Assembly (NCBI GenBank): GCA_003225175.1
Contig: QIBA01000044.1
Coordinates: 45,571-109,570, forward strand
Reading direction: 5' to 3'
Length of the DNA stretch: 64,000 nucleotides
Origin: Acidobacteriota bacterium
GTDB lineage: Bacteria; Acidobacteriota; Terriglobia; Terriglobales; Acidobacteriaceae
Part shown: piece after piece, positions 54,501 to 62,318 of the stretch
Layout: each line of letters starts with the position of its first letter
How positions within the stretch are numbered: the first letter of the stretch is position 1
The notes under the pieces: generated by a model
What the model saw: the letters and a program-made list of their open reading frames with translations, nothing else
Database searches by the model: none
What the model was told of the DNA's origin: nothing
Translations under genes and position numbers: made by a program

Positions 54501-54973
54501 CGAGTGCTTTCACTATTCTCAAGCTGTTCTACGCTACGTTGGGTGAGACGTGCTTCGAACGCTTCTTCGTCCGTCGGCCTGAGCGGAAGATAGTGACGTT
54601 TTTCGATCTCGTCGCTGGCGATCTTTCGGATCGTGAACTCATCCCGAATCAGCGCAAACAACTCAGTATCGCCAAGATCTTCCTCCGCCAGAAGGAGGCC
54701 TTGATCCAGAGCCTTTTGAATAAGAACGCGCTTCACCTGTAGCTTGAGGACCGGCTCCTTCCGAAGCAGATCCACGATCACATCTGCAGTCAGTGCAGCA
54801 TCTGCGTCCGGAGTGGCACTTCGCCCCTGCTGAAGTACTCGGTAGCTCTGCAGAGCCGAGTCCTTATCCCGGGCCTCTGCATAGGGATCAACCGACTGCG
54901 CCAAAGAGAAGGTTGCAAAAGAAACTAGGAGGAAGAAAGTCGAAACTGCGAAGGCGGGGAAGAGCTTCATCAC
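51596..54973 (-). CDS. Multi-SLBB polysaccharide export protein (Wza-like)
   Basis: An 1125-residue secreted protein: signal peptide (1-25, FATFSLAQ), a low-complexity linker rich in Ser, Glu and Pro to about residue 330, a Poly_export domain (DYVIGPGDGVNVDLWG, LPEVGTVLVAGKTLGEVQ), then a series of at least six SLBB domains (VRVYVVGDVANPGPYDVSS, VDGMVRRPARYELL, LDGHVFRPGKYGYREG, VSGEVRKPGIHRTSG, IEGEVERPGKYPLGSG, VKGEVMHPSVYGIKEG, VTGQVYNPTAVTYQPG). It should form the outer-membrane/periplasmic channel for the polymer. Far more SLBB repeats than the three of E. coli Wza suggest a taller periplasmic part. It is the first gene of the long minus-strand run. Confidence 0.93.
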   Translation of the reverse strand: MMKLFPAFAVSTFFLLVSFATFSLAQSVDPYAEARDKDSALQSYRVLQQGRSATPDADAALTADVIVDLLRKEPVLKLQVKRVLIQKALDQGLLLAEEDLGDTELFALIRDEFTIRKIASDEIEKRHYLPLRPTDEEAFEARLTQRSVEQLENSESTRQESKQREADGAGGESNRRPLVRAGAPAENAGPSPDSGPGTLSPDDRTLPRITPSELPQLLTASADLGGSGSAGLSSRSAVTPSSLLVPTIAPEPALPSEREVLARANQPASSVPRVMTASGVQDSDRTFRKKPNPYAMVPSLYDLYEQLPAQGKNLERFGASVFQNGTGNVDQLPMDVPVGPDYVIGPGDGVNVDLWGSVSQRLQRVVDREGRLSLPEVGTVLVAGKTLGEVQQAVQKQLRNQFRDVQTDISLARLRTVRVYVVGDVANPGPYDVSSLSTALNAVYLAGGPTSKGSLRVVRHYRGKQLLEEVDLYELLLHGVNSDVKRLEAGDSIQVPPARPEVAVDGMVRRPARYELLRENSLDEVLELAGGLLPSSALRHIEIERVQAHQNRTMLSLDLPNSDSADQVSKALASFRVQDGDRVRIFPILPYAQQAIYLDGHVFRPGKYGYREGMKISDLLHSYSDMLPEPSRRHAEVIRLSAPDFRPSVIAFNLDEALKGDPKSDLLLQSLDTIRVFSRYDFEDPPEITVSGEVRKPGIHRTSGDLHIRDAVYLAGGLTRDALLSDAQVFRRQNGKTEVASISLEAALRGDPANNLLLQPKDRLIIHRDLTKADPASVKIEGEVERPGKYPLGSGMTATELVRLAGGFKRSAYIDLADLSRYVVQDGAKIQGQHEQVEIAKAFASRDADVSLRDGDTLTIRPIAGFNNVGATLTVKGEVMHPSVYGIKEGERLSSVLKRAGGFGPDAYPQGIVLSRDALRVMEEQNRIDLISRLQAESANQPKYKPGTSPAEAALVAQSASLQQQQLIDRLKNEPPVGRLVVRINGDISKWQGGPQDVELRKGDIIVIPKRPTQVMVTGQVYNPTAVTYQPGKNAEWYLKQSGGVSELANKKSIFVVRADGSIVGREGGTSGFWHQSVLSTVLRPGDTVVVPEKLLGGTPVFKTLLESAQIISSIAVTAKAVGVF

Positions 54974-55288
54974 ACAACCGTTAAGACGAACCGAAAAGAG
55001 AAGTTCGCGTGTATTTCCCTAGGCCACTGCCACCGACAAAATCCTCTCATTACGTTAGGTTGAAGCAGCTAAGGAGGGAGCAGTTTACCATACCGAGAGC
55101 TATGCATTTAAAGGCTTTGATCACTTGACACCCCGCTTGAGAAGCGTCGAATGACATTGGATATTCAGAATTGATCACCGCATGGAAATAATGGACGCGG
55201 CGGGTGGCGAAACCTTGCTGATATTCTCGGAGGACTTGGATAAGCAAGGGCCATAGTCTGAGCCAATGAGTCATTAAGATTAAGGGAA
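54974..55288. other. Divergent intergenic region between SLBB exporter and oxidoreductase genes
   Basis: It holds a plus-strand TTGACA (55125-55130) with TCGAAT 16 bases later (four of six -10 matches), a weak candidate promoter for the oxidoreductase. I see no gene, JUMPstart-like element or long repeat. Confidence 0.4.
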
Positions 55289-57439
55289 ATGAAACAGGCA
55301 CTCGTGAAAGCCGGTGGCGTGATTGTGCAGGATGTGCCTGCACCACAGGTCAGCCCTAAGAACCTGCTGGTCCGCGTGCGCCATTCATGTGTAAGCGTTG
55401 GCACAGAAATGGCAAGCGTCGGGAACTCCGGGATGCCCCTGTACAGCAGAGCGCTGAAGCAGCGGGAACATGCCAGGCGAGTGATCGAGTTGATGCACGA
55501 TCAAGGGGTGAAACGCACACTTGACCGAGTGTTGGGGAAATTGTCCGCCGGACTCCCAATCGGGTACTCGGCCGCGGGCGAGGTGATTGAGGTCGGACCT
55601 GAAGTCTCCGAATTTGCTGTTGGCGATCTAGTTGGGTGTGCCGGTGGAGGCGTGGCCAATCACGCTGAATTTATCGATGTTCCCGTAAACCTAGCAGTGA
55701 AAATCCCATGTGGGATCAGCACGGAATTGGCCTCGACAGTGACTCTTGGCGCTATCGCCTTGCAAGGAGTGCGGCGAGCTAATCCAACGTTGGGCGAAAC
55801 CATTGTGGTGGTTGGCTTAGGTATCTTAGGACAACTAACTACCCAATTATTGCGTGCGAATGGATGTACGGTCTGCGGCGTCGATATCGACTCTGACCGC
55901 GTGCAGCTTGCGCTCGCTCACGGAATGGACTTTGGCATAGACGCTTCCACTGAGAATTACGTCGATTGCGTCTGTCGCCTCACGCAGGGCTTTGGAGCGG
56001 ACGCTGTGATTGTAACGGCGGCAGGCGTAAGCAACACCATCATCAGCGAAGCAATGCAGGCGTGCCGCAAAAAAGGACGCGTTGTGCTGGTGGGAGATGT
56101 CGGCCTTGATCTCAAACGTTCCGATTTTTATAAGAAGGAACTCGATTTCCTGATCTCGTGCTCTTATGGACCGGGGCGCTACGATCCTGTGTATGAAGAG
56201 GGCGGCCAGGACTATCCGCTCGGATACGTGCGCTGGACGGAAAACCGCAACATGGAAGCGTACCTGCACCTGCTGGCGTCTGGCCGAGTGTCTATTTCCA
56301 ATTTAGGAATCCGAAAATATTCAATTGACCAGGCACCGCAAGCCTACGACGCTTTAAAGATCGGCCACGAGCGTTCATTGGTCGTGGTCCTTGAATATCC
56401 AGAGCGAGAACTTAGCGAGAACCGGGTCGTAATGTTGAAAGTTCCCGCTAAAGGAGACAACAAGATAAAAGTAGCTTTGGTCGGCGCTGGAAATTTCGCG
56501 GCTGCCACACACCTGCCGAATCTAATGGGGTTGAAGAATCGCGTTGCTCTCCATTGCGTTATGAGCCGCTCCGGCGCGAACGCCCGCGCTATCGCAGGTC
56601 AATTTGGCGCTTCTTATGCAACTACTGAATTCGAGCAGGTTCTCGGCGATCCAGCAATCGATCTCGTGATCATCGCCACACGGCACAATCTACACGGAAG
56701 CATGGTATTGAGCGCACTTCGGGCAGGAAAGAACGTTTTTGTGGAGAAGCCGCTTACTTTGAATCCTGACGATCTGGGGGAGATCGAGCGCTTCTATCAG
56801 AACAACAACGCTCCGCTCTTGATGACTGGATACAACCGCCGTTTCTCACCACTGATGAAACGCGTTAAACAAATCCTGAAACACCGGACTACGCCCATCA
56901 TCGTCAACTACCGCATGAATGCTGGCTATGTTGCTCCAGACCACTGGGTACACTCGGCGGAAGGAGGAGGTCGAAATTTGGGTGAGGCATGCCACATCTA
57001 CGACATCTTCAACTTCCTTACGGAAAGCAGGGCGATGATGATTGATGCGATATCCATTTCGCCCCCGTCAAAACAGTATGGTAAGAACGAGAACTTCGTC
57101 GCCAGCATTGCGTATCAGGACGGTTCAGTGGGCACGCTCACCTACACCGCCTTGGGGAGCAAGGCGCATCCAAAGGAAGCTATGGAAATCTTCGTCGATG
57201 GCAAAGTGCTGTCAATGATCGAATATAAGTCTCTGACGATTGCGGGAACCAAGGCTGGCGGCTGGAAGTCGATGACGCAGCAGAAGGGTCACAGGGAGGA
57301 ATTAGAGGCTTTATCAGATTGTCTCCTTCAGAGTGCAGAATGGCCAATCTCTCTCAATGAACAGCTAGAGGCTGCACGGATAGCTTTCGAGATTGAGAAG
57401 CAAATCATTCATGGCAGCTCAGTTTTCGATGCTGAGTGA
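55289..57439 (+). CDS. Two-domain oxidoreductase (MDR dehydrogenase + Gfo/Idh/MocA)
   Basis: A 716-residue fusion. Residues 1-370 are a medium-chain dehydrogenase-like domain (VSVGTEMASVGNSG, LPIGYSAAGEVIEVGPEV, VVVGLGILGQLTTQLLRANG, CRKKGRVVLVGDVGLD). Residues about 390-716 form a Gfo/Idh/MocA dehydrogenase (KVALVGAGNFAAATHLPNL, VIIATRHNLHGSMVLSALRAGKNVFVEKPLTLN with the catalytic EKP Lys). The same fusion is common in exopolysaccharide loci, often with a heparinase II/III gene, not seen here. It may remodel a nucleotide sugar or glycan residue by oxidation-reduction. It reads away from the minus-strand operon. Confidence 0.9.
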   Translation: MKQALVKAGGVIVQDVPAPQVSPKNLLVRVRHSCVSVGTEMASVGNSGMPLYSRALKQREHARRVIELMHDQGVKRTLDRVLGKLSAGLPIGYSAAGEVIEVGPEVSEFAVGDLVGCAGGGVANHAEFIDVPVNLAVKIPCGISTELASTVTLGAIALQGVRRANPTLGETIVVVGLGILGQLTTQLLRANGCTVCGVDIDSDRVQLALAHGMDFGIDASTENYVDCVCRLTQGFGADAVIVTAAGVSNTIISEAMQACRKKGRVVLVGDVGLDLKRSDFYKKELDFLISCSYGPGRYDPVYEEGGQDYPLGYVRWTENRNMEAYLHLLASGRVSISNLGIRKYSIDQAPQAYDALKIGHERSLVVVLEYPERELSENRVVMLKVPAKGDNKIKVALVGAGNFAAATHLPNLMGLKNRVALHCVMSRSGANARAIAGQFGASYATTEFEQVLGDPAIDLVIIATRHNLHGSMVLSALRAGKNVFVEKPLTLNPDDLGEIERFYQNNNAPLLMTGYNRRFSPLMKRVKQILKHRTTPIIVNYRMNAGYVAPDHWVHSAEGGGRNLGEACHIYDIFNFLTESRAMMIDAISISPPSKQYGKNENFVASIAYQDGSVGTLTYTALGSKAHPKEAMEIFVDGKVLSMIEYKSLTIAGTKAGGWKSMTQQKGHREELEALSDCLLQSAEWPISLNEQLEAARIAFEIEKQIIHGSSVFDAE

Positions 57440-57567
57440 ATCGGGATATCCAGCGCCGCGAGACTTTGCAAGCTGAGCAGCTTACGACGAAAGGCGGAGT
57501 ACATTGCCTGCGTGAGCCGCTGCAGAGCGCAAGGCTGAAAAACGCCCGTTAAGCCGGTTCAGATGAC

Positions 57568-58728
57568 ATGGACAGAAAGAACAGTGAGCTGGGGCTGGGA
57601 AATTCTTCATTGAAGATATTGCATGTTGTTGGAGCGCGACCCAATTTCGTCAAAGCAGCGGCGGTCTTCCGCGCTCTATCGCAGAACTCGGTCGTCGATC
57701 AAGCGATCCTGCACACCGGACAGCACTACGATGTAAATATGTCCGACGTGTTTTTCGAGCAGCTCGACATAGGCACACCACGGTTCAATCTTGGAGTCGG
57801 ATCGGGTTCTCCCGCCCAACAGACTGCGGACATTATCAAGCGATTTGAGCCTGTTGTCAGCGCAGGACATCCCGACTGGGTGCTTGTATACGGAGACGTT
57901 AATTCAACGGTTGCAGCGGCTCTGGTCTGCTCCAAAATAGCAATCAGGTTGGCGCACGTGGAAGCTGGACTACGCTCCTTCGATCGCAGAATGCCAGAGG
58001 AAATCAACCGCGTCCTAACCGATCAATTAGCAGACCTCCTGTTTACGCCGTCGGAGGATGCCAATCGCAACCTAGCTTGCGAAGGCATTACCTCTGAAAG
58101 GGTGCACTTGGTCGGAAACGTAATGATCGACACATTGATCCGAATGCTGCCGCAGGCGGCATTTGCGATTCCGGCAGACATCCCGGAAAACTTTATTTTG
58201 GTGACGCTGCATCGCCCGTCGAACGTGGACGACGCTGATTGGCTCTCCAATATGCTGAAGACCTTACTAGCACTGTCGCAAAGGCTTCCGATTGTGTTTC
58301 CAATTCACCCTAGGACGCGAGAACGAATGCGAGCTGCGGGATTGGAAGCATCCGGAGAAAGGATTCATTTCATGAATCCGATTTCTTACGTGAGTTTCCT
58401 AGCATTGGAACAACGAGCAAAACTGGTCATAACGGATTCAGGTGGGATTCAGGAAGAAACGACTTTCTTGCGGGTACCCTGCCTTACCCTTCGCGAAAAT
58501 ACTGAGCGTCCGATAACGGTGAGCATGGGTACAAACGAAGTAGTTGGTCGCGATCTGAGCAAAGTTGCCGCCGCGGCCAGTGAATTTTTTTCAGGGAAGG
58601 TAAGGCGAGGACAAATTCCTCCGCTCTGGGACGGACATGCAGCCGAGAGAATAGCCGCGGTGCTGAGACGAGAGCACGGCAAACAAGTGCTCGAGTCAAT
58701 ACCTCAATGTCAGACGTCCCGCACGTAG
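57568..58728 (+). CDS. wecB: UDP-N-acetylglucosamine 2-epimerase (non-hydrolysing)
   Basis: A 386-residue GT-B-like epimerase: ILHVVGARPNFVKAAAVF, LVYGDVNSTVAAALVCSK (active Asp), HVEAGLRSFDRRMPEEINR (active Glu), LVTLHRPSNVDD (active His), ITDSGGIQEETTFLRVPCLTLRENTERP. It interconverts UDP-GlcNAc and UDP-ManNAc, providing ManNAc for surface glycans. 128 bases separate it from the upstream oxidoreductase, and it is convergent to rfbD, with 71 empty bases between. Confidence 0.95.
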   Translation: MDRKNSELGLGNSSLKILHVVGARPNFVKAAAVFRALSQNSVVDQAILHTGQHYDVNMSDVFFEQLDIGTPRFNLGVGSGSPAQQTADIIKRFEPVVSAGHPDWVLVYGDVNSTVAAALVCSKIAIRLAHVEAGLRSFDRRMPEEINRVLTDQLADLLFTPSEDANRNLACEGITSERVHLVGNVMIDTLIRMLPQAAFAIPADIPENFILVTLHRPSNVDDADWLSNMLKTLLALSQRLPIVFPIHPRTRERMRAAGLEASGERIHFMNPISYVSFLALEQRAKLVITDSGGIQEETTFLRVPCLTLRENTERPITVSMGTNEVVGRDLSKVAAAASEFFSGKVRRGQIPPLWDGHAAERIAAVLRREHGKQVLESIPQCQTSRT

Positions 58729-58799
58729 ATTGTACCGAGGGGATATCCACCAGAAGAGTTCTTGGGCTCCGACATCGTGTGTGAATTGTCGATCGACAT

Positions 58800-59714
58800 T
58801 TAAGAGATTCCTCCGGTCGCATTAACCAATGCTAAGACTCGAACGATGGAGTCTCGCCAATGCGGCAAGATCACTCCAAATTTCGATCTCAACTTCTCGC
58901 AATTAAGGCGCGAGTTCGATGGACGCCGAGCCGGAGTTGGGTACTCAGATGTCGGGATCGGATGCAATTGCGGAACCTTGTTCAATAGCTCGGGGGATGC
59001 TTGCCGAAAAACTTCTGACGCAAAACCGAACCAGGAAGTCTCGCCGGCGGCCGTCATGTGATAAGTACCCCAGTTCTCATCCGCCCCTCCCGCACTGAGA
59101 ATATGTTGGAGTACTTCAACAGTGGCACTTGCGAGCGATTGACTTGACGTCGGGGCTCCAATCTGGTCGTTAACGATCCTAAACTCATCGCGCTGCCGCG
59201 CCAATCTGAGGATAGTTAGTAGGAAGTTATTTCCGCGATAGCTGAAGACCCAGCTTGTACGAAAGATCAGATGTCTACAACCTGCGCGCCTGATCGACTT
59301 CTCTCCTTCGGCCTTTGTTCTTCCATATGCATTGATCGGACAAACTGGATCCTCTTCGACATACGGGTCAGACTTGGTTCCATCAAAGACATAGTCGGTA
59401 GAGTAATGCACGAGAAGAGAGCCTGTGCGAGCGACCTCTTGCGCGAGCACTTCAGGCGCTGTTGCATTGATCGCCTCGGCAAGCTCGGGCTCAGATTCTG
59501 CCTTATCGACGGCGGTGTATGCGGCGGCATTAACGACAATATCAGGACGCAACGACCTCACGAACTGACGTACATCATCAGGTCGAGTTAAGTCCAAAGT
59601 CTCCACGTCAATGGCTGTCACATTCGAAATCTTCTCGAGCTCGGGAAGAATATCGTAACCAACTTGGCCGTTTTTTCCGATTAGCAAAGTGTTCGGACGA
59701 TGGTTCACAACCAT
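58800..59714 (-). CDS. rfbD: dTDP-4-dehydrorhamnose reductase
   Basis: A 304-residue SDR: LLIGKNGQVGYDILPEL, VNAAAYTAVDKAE, HYSTDYVFDGTKSDPY, NAYGRTKAEGEKSIR and FRTSWVFSYRGNNFLLTI. It reduces dTDP-4-dehydro-L-rhamnose to dTDP-L-rhamnose with NADPH. Last gene of the run rfbB-A-C-D, two bases after rfbC. The N-terminal methionine is followed by VVNHRPNT, a slightly long leader before the glycine motif. Confidence 0.95.
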   Translation of the reverse strand: MVVNHRPNTLLIGKNGQVGYDILPELEKISNVTAIDVETLDLTRPDDVRQFVRSLRPDIVVNAAAYTAVDKAESEPELAEAINATAPEVLAQEVARTGSLLVHYSTDYVFDGTKSDPYVEEDPVCPINAYGRTKAEGEKSIRRAGCRHLIFRTSWVFSYRGNNFLLTILRLARQRDEFRIVNDQIGAPTSSQSLASATVEVLQHILSAGGADENWGTYHMTAAGETSWFGFASEVFRQASPELLNKVPQLHPIPTSEYPTPARRPSNSRLNCEKLRSKFGVILPHWRDSIVRVLALVNATGGIS

Positions 59715-59716
59715 TC

Positions 59717-60256
59717 CTATTCGAAGAGCTCAGCCTGTGAAAGCGGTAACCCTTGCTGGTCTTTGACGGACAGTATCGGTTTTGCCGTCGGCCACGGTAT
59801 GGAGAGCTCGGGGTCATTCCAAATCAAGGTCCGCTCTTGTTCCGAAGCGTAAAAGTCTGTCGTCTTGTACAAGACGTCAGCCTGATCTGAAAGAACGAGG
59901 AAACCGTGAGCGAATCCCGGAGGAATCCACAACATCTTGCGATTTTCAGCGGATAGCCGCACACAAACTGACTGGCGGAATCTTTGCGATTTTCTTCGAC
60001 AATCGATGGAGACATCGAATATCTCGCCGCGTAACACCCTGATCAACTTTCCTTGCGGCTGGCCAATCTGGTAGTGAAGTCCGCGCAGCACGTCTTTCGT
60101 TGAAGTGGACTGATTGTCCTGAACAAAGTCATTGGGGAGTCCGAGCTTCTTGAAAGTCGTCTGATTGTAGGCCTCAAAGAAGGCGCCCCGGCTGTCTTCG
60201 AAGACCCTTGGTTCAACAATCAGTACATCGGGATGCTCTGTCACAGTTAACTTCAT
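59717..60256 (-). CDS. rfbC: dTDP-4-dehydrorhamnose 3,5-epimerase
   Basis: A 179-residue cupin: [40 protein letters not shown] (catalytic His), [36 protein letters not shown] and [12 protein letters not shown]. It epimerises C3 and C5 of dTDP-4-dehydro-6-deoxyglucose. Overlaps rfbA by four bases; full length for the family. Confidence 0.96.
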   Translation of the reverse strand: MKLTVTEHPDVLIVEPRVFEDSRGAFFEAYNQTTFKKLGLPNDFVQDNQSTSTKDVLRGLHYQIGQPQGKLIRVLRGEIFDVSIDCRRKSQRFRQSVCVRLSAENRKMLWIPPGFAHGFLVLSDQADVLYKTTDFYASEQERTLIWNDPELSIPWPTAKPILSVKDQQGLPLSQAELFE

Positions 60257-61167
60257 CTCTGCGCAGAGAATGCAATCGCGAACTTGGCTTCTGGTTCGCT
60301 CAAAACCTGAAGCAGATATGCCCGGTAATCCTTATTCTGAATCGACATTGCCAATCGCTCCAGCTGAACCTCATCAATGAACCCGCAACGGTACGCGATT
60401 TCTTCCGGACAAGCGATCTTAAGCCCCTGACGTTTTTCGATTGTCTGGATGAACAGTGCGGCCTCGATAAGTGAGTCGTGCGTGCCGGTATCGAGCCATG
60501 CGATACCGCGACCGATGACCTCTGCTCTCAATTGCTCCCGGTTGATGTAAGCGCGGTTTACATCGGTAATCTCAAGTTCTCCGCGGGCTGAGGGCTTTAG
60601 ACTCGCTGCGATCTCTCCTACTTGCGCATCATAGAAATACAAGCCGGTGACCGCGAATCGCGACTTCGGGTATTGCGGTTTCTCGTCCAGGCTGATTACG
60701 TTCCCATTCTGGTCCAACTCAATCACGCCATAACGTTGCGGATCCTGTACCTGATACGCGAAGACCGTTGCTCCAGATTCGCGTGCCGCTGCATTACGCA
60801 ACATTACTGGCAGATCATGTCCGTAGAAGATGTTATCCCCCAGGACCAGCGCGCTAGGATCGTGTCCAATAAATGCACGTCCGATCAGAAACGCCTGAGC
60901 TAGTCCACCCGGGTTCGGCTGGACCTCATAGGAAAGATTCAATCCCCACTGGCTTCCGTCGCCGAGCAAATCCCGAAACCTCGGTGTGTCGGTTGGCGTA
61001 GAAATAACTAAGATGTCTTTCATTCCCGCAAGCATCAGCGTGCAGAGCGGGTAATAGACCATAGGCTTGTCATAAATCGGCAACAGTTGTTTTGAGACAA
61101 CGTGCGTTACGGGATAAAGACGTGTTCCCGATCCGCCGGCCAGTATGATTCCCTTTCTTTTTTTCAC
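60253..61167 (-). CDS. rfbA: Glucose-1-phosphate thymidylyltransferase
   Basis: A 304-residue nucleotidyltransferase with the full RmlA signature: [65 protein letters not shown] and [18 protein letters not shown]. It makes dTDP-glucose from glucose-1-phosphate and dTTP. Its start lies 25 bases after rfbB ends, and it overlaps rfbC. Confidence 0.96.
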   Translation of the reverse strand: MKKRKGIILAGGSGTRLYPVTHVVSKQLLPIYDKPMVYYPLCTLMLAGMKDILVISTPTDTPRFRDLLGDGSQWGLNLSYEVQPNPGGLAQAFLIGRAFIGHDPSALVLGDNIFYGHDLPVMLRNAAARESGATVFAYQVQDPQRYGVIELDQNGNVISLDEKPQYPKSRFAVTGLYFYDAQVGEIAASLKPSARGELEITDVNRAYINREQLRAEVIGRGIAWLDTGTHDSLIEAALFIQTIEKRQGLKIACPEEIAYRCGFIDEVQLERLAMSIQNKDYRAYLLQVLSEPEAKFAIAFSAQR

Positions 61168-61192
61168 CAGAATCCAATCCTATTTGGTGCAA

Positions 61193-62209
61193 TTAACCAC
61201 GAGCATACTGAACGGCGACCCACTCCTTGTATGCACCGGTCACTACTGATTCGAGCCACTGCTTATGGCTCAGGTACCATTTGACCGTTTTTCTGACGCC
61301 AGTGCGAAATGTCTCCTGGGATTTCCATCCGAGTTGAGTGCGCAACTTCGTCGCGTCGATTGCATATCTACGATCATGGCCAGGACGATCTGTCACGAAC
61401 TTGATCAAGGATGCATGTGGTCGAAAGCGCGAATCGGGCAGGATCTCATCCATTGTCTCGCAGATCGTCGTCACGACCTCAACGTTGGTCTTCTCAGTCG
61501 AGCCGCCCACATTGTAGGTCTCGCCAGGACCTCCCGAAAGCAGAATCGCCGCGATGGCCGAGCAATGGTCTTCGACGTACAACCAGTCGCGCACATTCTT
61601 ACCGTCTCCGTAAACGGGAATGGACTTTCCATTCATTGCATTCAGGATCGTTAGGGGAATTAATTTCTCAGGAAATTGGAAGGGACCATAATTATTCGAG
61701 CAATTGCTGGTCAGGGTTGGTAAGCCATAGGTGTGATGATAGGCACGCACCAAGTGATCGGAAGCCGCCTTCGATGCGGCATAGGGACTATTTGGAGCAA
61801 ACGGAGTCTTTTCGGTAAATTCCGGATCAGAAGGTCCTAGGGAGCCGTAAACTTCATCGGTTGACACATGCAAGAAGCGAAAACTCTTCTTCTCTTCCGC
61901 TCGGAGCTCTTGCCAATAATTCTTCGCGCAATCGAGAAGCGTAAAGGTGCCATTCACGTTGGTTCGAATGAATTCCTCAGGACCGAGAATCGATCGATCC
62001 ACATGGCTTTCGGCGGCAAGGTGCACAATCGCAAATGGCCGATGCTCACGAAGAAGGCTGGACACGAGTTCACGATCGCAAATATCGCCACAAACAAAAG
62101 TATGTCGCGAGGAGGTCTGCAGCGATTCGAAGTTCTGCAGATTCCCCGCGTAAGTAAGTTTATCGAGATTAACGACGTGGTAGCTCGATTCTCTAACTGT
62201 CTGCAGCAC
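61193..62209 (-). CDS. rfbB: dTDP-glucose 4,6-dehydratase, N-terminally truncated
   Basis: 338 codons from a GTG at 62209. From LDKLTYAGNLQNFESL on, the protein matches RmlB throughout: HLAAESHVDRSI, catalytic Thr-Asp-Glu in HVSTDEVYGSL, Tyr-Lys in SPYAASKAASDHLVRAY, SNNYGPFQFPEKLIPL, DWLYVEDHCSAI and RPGHDRRYAID. But RmlB proteins begin with a Rossmann glycine motif (TGGAGFIGS) about 15 residues before this point. The upstream sequence does not encode it in any frame; before the GTG the frame reads TLPHF and soon reaches a TAA. No ribosome site precedes the GTG. Without the NAD-binding loop the enzyme is probably inactive; an intact copy elsewhere would be needed for dTDP-rhamnose. Confidence 0.85.
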   Translation of the reverse strand: MLQTVRESSYHVVNLDKLTYAGNLQNFESLQTSSRHTFVCGDICDRELVSSLLREHRPFAIVHLAAESHVDRSILGPEEFIRTNVNGTFTLLDCAKNYWQELRAEEKKSFRFLHVSTDEVYGSLGPSDPEFTEKTPFAPNSPYAASKAASDHLVRAYHHTYGLPTLTSNCSNNYGPFQFPEKLIPLTILNAMNGKSIPVYGDGKNVRDWLYVEDHCSAIAAILLSGGPGETYNVGGSTEKTNVEVVTTICETMDEILPDSRFRPHASLIKFVTDRPGHDRRYAIDATKLRTQLGWKSQETFRTGVRKTVKWYLSHKQWLESVVTGAYKEWVAVQYARG

Positions 62210-62318
62210 GAAATGAGGGAGTGTGAAGTGGAACGACTGTCTGGATTATAGCCTGTAACGTCGCTGTTTTGAGAGGGTTACGCTGGCGACTAGACCTTAT
62301 TCGGCAGGATCTTTCGCC

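Noticed and set aside
55125..55152. Strong promoter for the two-domain oxidoreductase
   Set aside because: The -35 is consensus but the -10 is poor and it lies 137 bases from the gene, so it is mentioned only within the intergenic entry.
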